Assembly: GCA_009925905.1 (NCBI GenBank)
Contig: RFPZ01000020.1
Coordinates: forward strand, 1-17,260
Origin: Candidatus Aquidulcis frankliniae
GTDB taxonomy: Bacteria; Chloroflexota; Limnocylindria; Limnocylindrales; Limnocylindraceae
Reading direction: 5' to 3'
DNA: 17,260 nt
Shown here: positions 14,619-17,260 of the stretch, in pieces
Layout: each line of letters opens with the position of its first letter
How positions within the stretch are numbered: position 1 is the first letter of the stretch
The notes under the pieces: generated by a model
Seen by the model: the letters and a program-made list of their open reading frames with translations, nothing else
Told to the model about the DNA's origin: nothing
Databases searched by the model: none
Translations under genes and position numbers: made by a program

Positions 14619-15347
14619 ATGGTTGGAGCAGTTCTCCTTGCCGCAGCAATCACCCTCGCACCACCCGCCGAGAGCGCCACAGTGTTCGCTAATCGCACCG
14701 CATTCGCCGAACCGTGTACCGGCACGATCAATACATTTCCAGATCGACTAGCGCGTGAGGCGCGTACTGCGTTTGCAGCGCTCGGCTGGGAGGTTGGGGG
14801 CGCAGTTGGGCCAGGCTTCACACGCCGCGCGATGGTTGACGGGGCCGATGCCGCCGTCTTCTATGTGCATAGCCACGGCGATCTGTATTGGGATTCCAAG
14901 AGCGATGCGCGCGTTGGGGGGTTTCGTGCGGATGCGGGACTCTGTCTCGGAGCGCCGATCGTGCTGCCCTCAGAGATCGCCGCGATGCGGCGTGGAGTCC
15001 CGCCCGCATCGCTCGTCTATATCTCAAGTTGTCACAACGGTGAACGGGCCTCGCGACTCTCATCGGCGTTCGGAATCGCCCAACGCAAAGTGCAAGGCGC
15101 TGGCGAGCCCGACAGTTTTTACGTGAGCTATGTGGGAACTGCGTGGCAGGGTGCTGCACTGCGCTTTGAGCGCGCCTTCTGGCGTGGCATTCTTGACGGT
15201 GCACCGGCTGGCGCTGCATTTGATCGCGCACTCCTGGTGGCGTTTGACCCAGAGCACCTCGCTCCCGAGTGGTGGGGCGGATATGGGCATATGCCGCATG
15301 GGCCTTCGGCGGAACTCCCTGATCTTGGAGGGCGACGCTATGTATAA
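14619..15347 (+). CDS. Secreted protein with a clan CD (caspase/CHAT-like) His-Cys pattern
   Basis: The start is ATG 14619, four bases after GGAGG; a longer open frame upstream lies over the riboswitch region and is not used. The 242-residue product has a signal peptide (VGAVLLAAAITLAPPAESA, cut near residue 20). The mature part contains AAVFYVHSHGDLYW (His84/His86-Gly87) and, about 50 residues on, LVYISSCHNG (Cys138). A strand ending in HG followed later by a strand ending in SC or AC is the catalytic layout of clan CD peptidases (caspases, gingipains, CHAT). SSAFGIAQ and SYVGTAWQGAALRFERAFWRGI fit the C-terminal part of CHAT-like folds, which usually carry A-F-x-x-x-G-A. It may be an extracellular cysteine peptidase or a non-catalytic relative. 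It overlaps the next lipoprotein gene by eight bases, so the two products probably act together. Fold assignment is by motif only. Confidence 0.65.
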   Translation: MVGAVLLAAAITLAPPAESATVFANRTAFAEPCTGTINTFPDRLAREARTAFAALGWEVGGAVGPGFTRRAMVDGADAAVFYVHSHGDLYWDSKSDARVGGFRADAGLCLGAPIVLPSEIAAMRRGVPPASLVYISSCHNGERASRLSSAFGIAQRKVQGAGEPDSFYVSYVGTAWQGAALRFERAFWRGILDGAPAGAAFDRALLVAFDPEHLAPEWWGGYGHMPHGPSAELPDLGGRRYV

Positions 15348-16158
15348 GGTTCGATGGTCACTCGCCCTTCTCGTTGGTCTCGTTGCTGCTTGTGGCGCAC
15401 CGAGTACGGCGATCGCGCCGAGTGGCGCGCCACTGGCAGATGGTGCTGGACTGAACGTTCGGTCCATCGCGACGATTGCCGCGCAGCTGCTAACGCCAAT
15501 CGAGTTGCGCGGACTTATTACAAAGCCCTTCACGTTGGTGCGCAGTGAGAGCGGCGAGTCGCGCGCTCGCCAGGTGTTGGTTGGCTCCAACGGCGTGGAG
15601 GCGCTGCGTGTGGAGAGCGCACTCGACGGCTCACTTCGCCTCGTTGTAAAGAGTGGCGTGGCGTTAGAGAGCGCGGCGCTGAGCGAGAGCGCGGCAATTG
15701 CGCGAGCGTTGCGTCAGTTGATGCGGCTGGGTCTCGAGATACCGGGTGGCGGCCCGGCAGTGCGGGGTGCCGCCGGGCGCACCCTCGTAGTTTGGACGCG
15801 CGAAGTGCGCGGGGTTCCTGTACCGGGCGACGGCACGCGTGTGGTGCTGAACGGTGCCGGTGATCTCGTTGGGCTTGCGATTGAGGAGTCACCCCTTGCC
15901 ACGCCGCCCGCGCGTCTTGCACGAGGTGATGCAGCGCTGCGTGCCGCTACAGCGCTCATGCCGAACGGCGCGATCGTTGATGGAACGTCCGAGCTGGCTT
16001 GGGTGCTCCCGACCGGTGCGGCTGGTGAGTTATTAGATCAGCGCACGTCGCGCCGACTCGCCTGGTGCGTGAGCGGTGTTCTCCGCGACGGCGCAGCGTT
16101 TGAGCTGCAGCTCGATGCGGGGAACCTCGCGTTGCTCGGTTGGGATGGGGCGCCGTAG
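15340..16158 (+). CDS. Lipoprotein resembling the FTP/PepSY propeptide region of M4 peptidases
   Basis: The start is ATG 15340 with GGAGGGCG upstream, inside the end of the preceding gene. The 272-residue product has a lipoprotein signal (VRWSLALLVGLVAAC, lipid Cys18). No catalytic motif (such as HExxH) is present. EVRGVPVPGDGTRVVLNGAG followed by DLVGL resembles the FTP motif (yrGVPVfG..vv...G) of thermolysin-type propeptides. The C-terminal LAWCVSG...FELQLDAGNLALLGWDG resembles PepSY-type ends (av.vDa.tG.vlg). Such domains inhibit or help fold peptidases. Since the neighbour looks like a secreted cysteine peptidase, this may be its inhibitor or chaperone. The identification is tentative; all that is certain is a lipoprotein on the outer face of the membrane. 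Confidence 0.6.
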   Translation: MYKVRWSLALLVGLVAACGAPSTAIAPSGAPLADGAGLNVRSIATIAAQLLTPIELRGLITKPFTLVRSESGESRARQVLVGSNGVEALRVESALDGSLRLVVKSGVALESAALSESAAIARALRQLMRLGLEIPGGGPAVRGAAGRTLVVWTREVRGVPVPGDGTRVVLNGAGDLVGLAIEESPLATPPARLARGDAALRAATALMPNGAIVDGTSELAWVLPTGAAGELLDQRTSRRLAWCVSGVLRDGAAFELQLDAGNLALLGWDGAP

Positions 16159-16166
16159 CGGCGGGG

Positions 16167-17260
16167 CTAGCCGCGCGCGAGTCGCTCGCCAATCACCAGG
16201 AGTTCGTCGCGGAGTTCGGCGGATGTCGCCTCGGCATAGACGCGCACAAGTGGCTCGGTGCCGCTAAAGCGAACCAGCAGCCAGCTGCCGTCGGCCGTGA
16301 AGAACTTCACGCCATCGTTGGTGGTGAGTGGCACGGCGCGAACTGCATGGCTACCGATGCTGCTCGGCGGGTTTCCGACAAGCTCAGTGGCCAGGCGCTC
16401 CTTGACCTTTGGGTATGCAGCGCGATCGATGTGCACGTCGACGCGTAGGTAGTACGAGGCACCAGCGATTGAAGCGACGTGCTCCATGACTGAGCTCATC
16501 GTTGGGCGCCCCAAGGCACGCTCGCGAATCAGCAGGTCGAGGAGGAGTAGGTCCGCGAAGATGCCGTCGCGCTCGGGGAGGTGCATCTTAAATCCGTAGC
16601 CGCCCGACTCTTCGCCACCCATCGACGCGCCCGTCTCGATCATCTTTGGTCCAACGTACTTAAAGCCGACCGGCGTCTCGTGCACGGTGACGTTGTAGCG
16701 CTCGCCGAGCCGCTCACCCATGGAGCTCTCGTTGACTGTCTTCACAATCGGGCTGAGATCCTTCTTATGTTCAAGCATGTAGTATCAACGACCATGTTCC
16801 CGCCCGAAAGGAGTCGCCCGATCCAGCCGGCACCCGCGCCGTACACAGGGTCGACCAAGATGCGCATCTTCTGTGCGGCCATCGCCTGTAGGTCGAGATT
16901 GCGCTCTACAAACTTCTTGTAGCCCGGATATGGGTCGTAGCGCTCGACGAGCCCCGCAGCCTCGGCGTCAGCGAATGGTCGGCCAACGAGTTCAGGTCCA
17001 CGGGTGCTCGCGACATGCGTCTCAATGCGCTTCAGTAAGTCTGGCCCGGCGGCGGCGCCCGTTGCCGACTTCACCTTGAAGCCGTTATCCATCCATGGGT
17101 TGTGGCTGGCGGTAATCACGACGCCCATTGCCGCGCCACGCATCACCACCTCGTAGGAGGCCATCTGCGTTGGCACATCGGTGCGCGAGTAAGCAACGGG
17201 GATGCCGTGGGCGAGCAGAATCTCGGCGGCCGCAATCGCAAACTCTTCGGAGCCGAAGCG
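16167..17260 (-). pseudogene. Phosphohexomutase (phosphoglucomutase/phosphomannomutase), internally deleted and frameshifted; 5' end beyond the right edge
   Basis: Two minus-strand frames together look like one alpha-D-phosphohexomutase, which interconverts hexose 1- and 6-phosphates. The first part (17260 to 16742, open at the right edge) holds GVVITASHNPWMDNGFKVKS, with the phosphoserine loop, and RILVDPVYGAGAGWIGRLL. The second part (from about 16790 to 16167) holds YYMLEHKKDLSPIVKTVN, TPVGFKYVG, the sugar-binding GGEESGGYGF and RFSGTEPLVRVYAE of the phosphate-binding domain. The frames change near 16780-16790, where VVD is followed directly by YYMLEH. In intact relatives roughly 80-90 residues lie between these points, including the metal-binding DGDADR loop, and none of them is here. 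The enzyme would be inactive. Either the gene is broken, or the assembly dropped a segment at this point. It converges with the lipoprotein gene, whose stop lies eight bases away. Confidence 0.75.

Noticed and set aside
16158..16174. Possible terminator between the lipoprotein and phosphohexomutase genes (GCGGC/GCCGC)
   Set aside because: The stem is only five base pairs, overlaps both gene ends and has no T-tract on either strand.

Overview
This is a GC-rich window (roughly 60% by eye) of densely packed bacterial genes with overlapping start and stop codons. It encodes lipoproteins, a SipW-type signal peptidase, a bacterial protein O-mannosyltransferase, a polyprenyl-phosphate mannose synthase and long Pro/Ser/Thr-rich cell-surface linkers. 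No outer-membrane component is visible. This suggests a monoderm-like organism such as an actinobacterium or a member of the Chloroflexota, but no marker gene fixes the taxon.

Left and centre, positions 1-8712 on the minus strand: one long run of nine genes. In transcription order these are two closely related small secreted proteins (8242-8712, 7730-8224), a third (7283-7729), a SipW-type signal peptidase (6606-7283), an internal promoter, a fourth secreted protein (6049-6522), a catalytically altered paralogue of the signal peptidase (5252-6028), a TetR-type regulator (4503-5255), a 1004-residue protein mannosyltransferase with a large extracytoplasmic insertion (1473-4487), and a large surface protein that runs off the left edge. 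The four small proteins share a signal/anchor ending in a VFAA-like motif, two cysteines, and an E-[IV]-x-D C-terminus. They look like the subunits of a secreted fibre or matrix that SipW would process.

Centre, 8835-11661 on the plus strand and divergent from the first run: a polytopic membrane protein carries an extracellular domain that matches the small secreted proteins. It overlaps a polyprenyl-phosphate mannose synthase, the likely sugar donor for the mannosyltransferase. I read 1-11661 as one surface-structure system of subunits, processing peptidase, pseudo-peptidase, membrane platform and O-mannosylation. I do not recognise this combination as a described system.

Right, 11658-14560 on the minus strand: a cobalamin-type ABC importer (btuF-btuC-btuD) whose first start codon directly follows a cobalamin riboswitch. 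Next, on the plus strand, are a secreted clan CD (caspase/CHAT-like) candidate protein (14619-15347) and an overlapping lipoprotein that resembles the propeptide region of M4 peptidases (15340-16158). The window ends in a phosphohexomutase gene (16167-17260) that appears to lack its metal-binding domain through an out-of-frame deletion. No stretch longer than 300 bases is without a gene.
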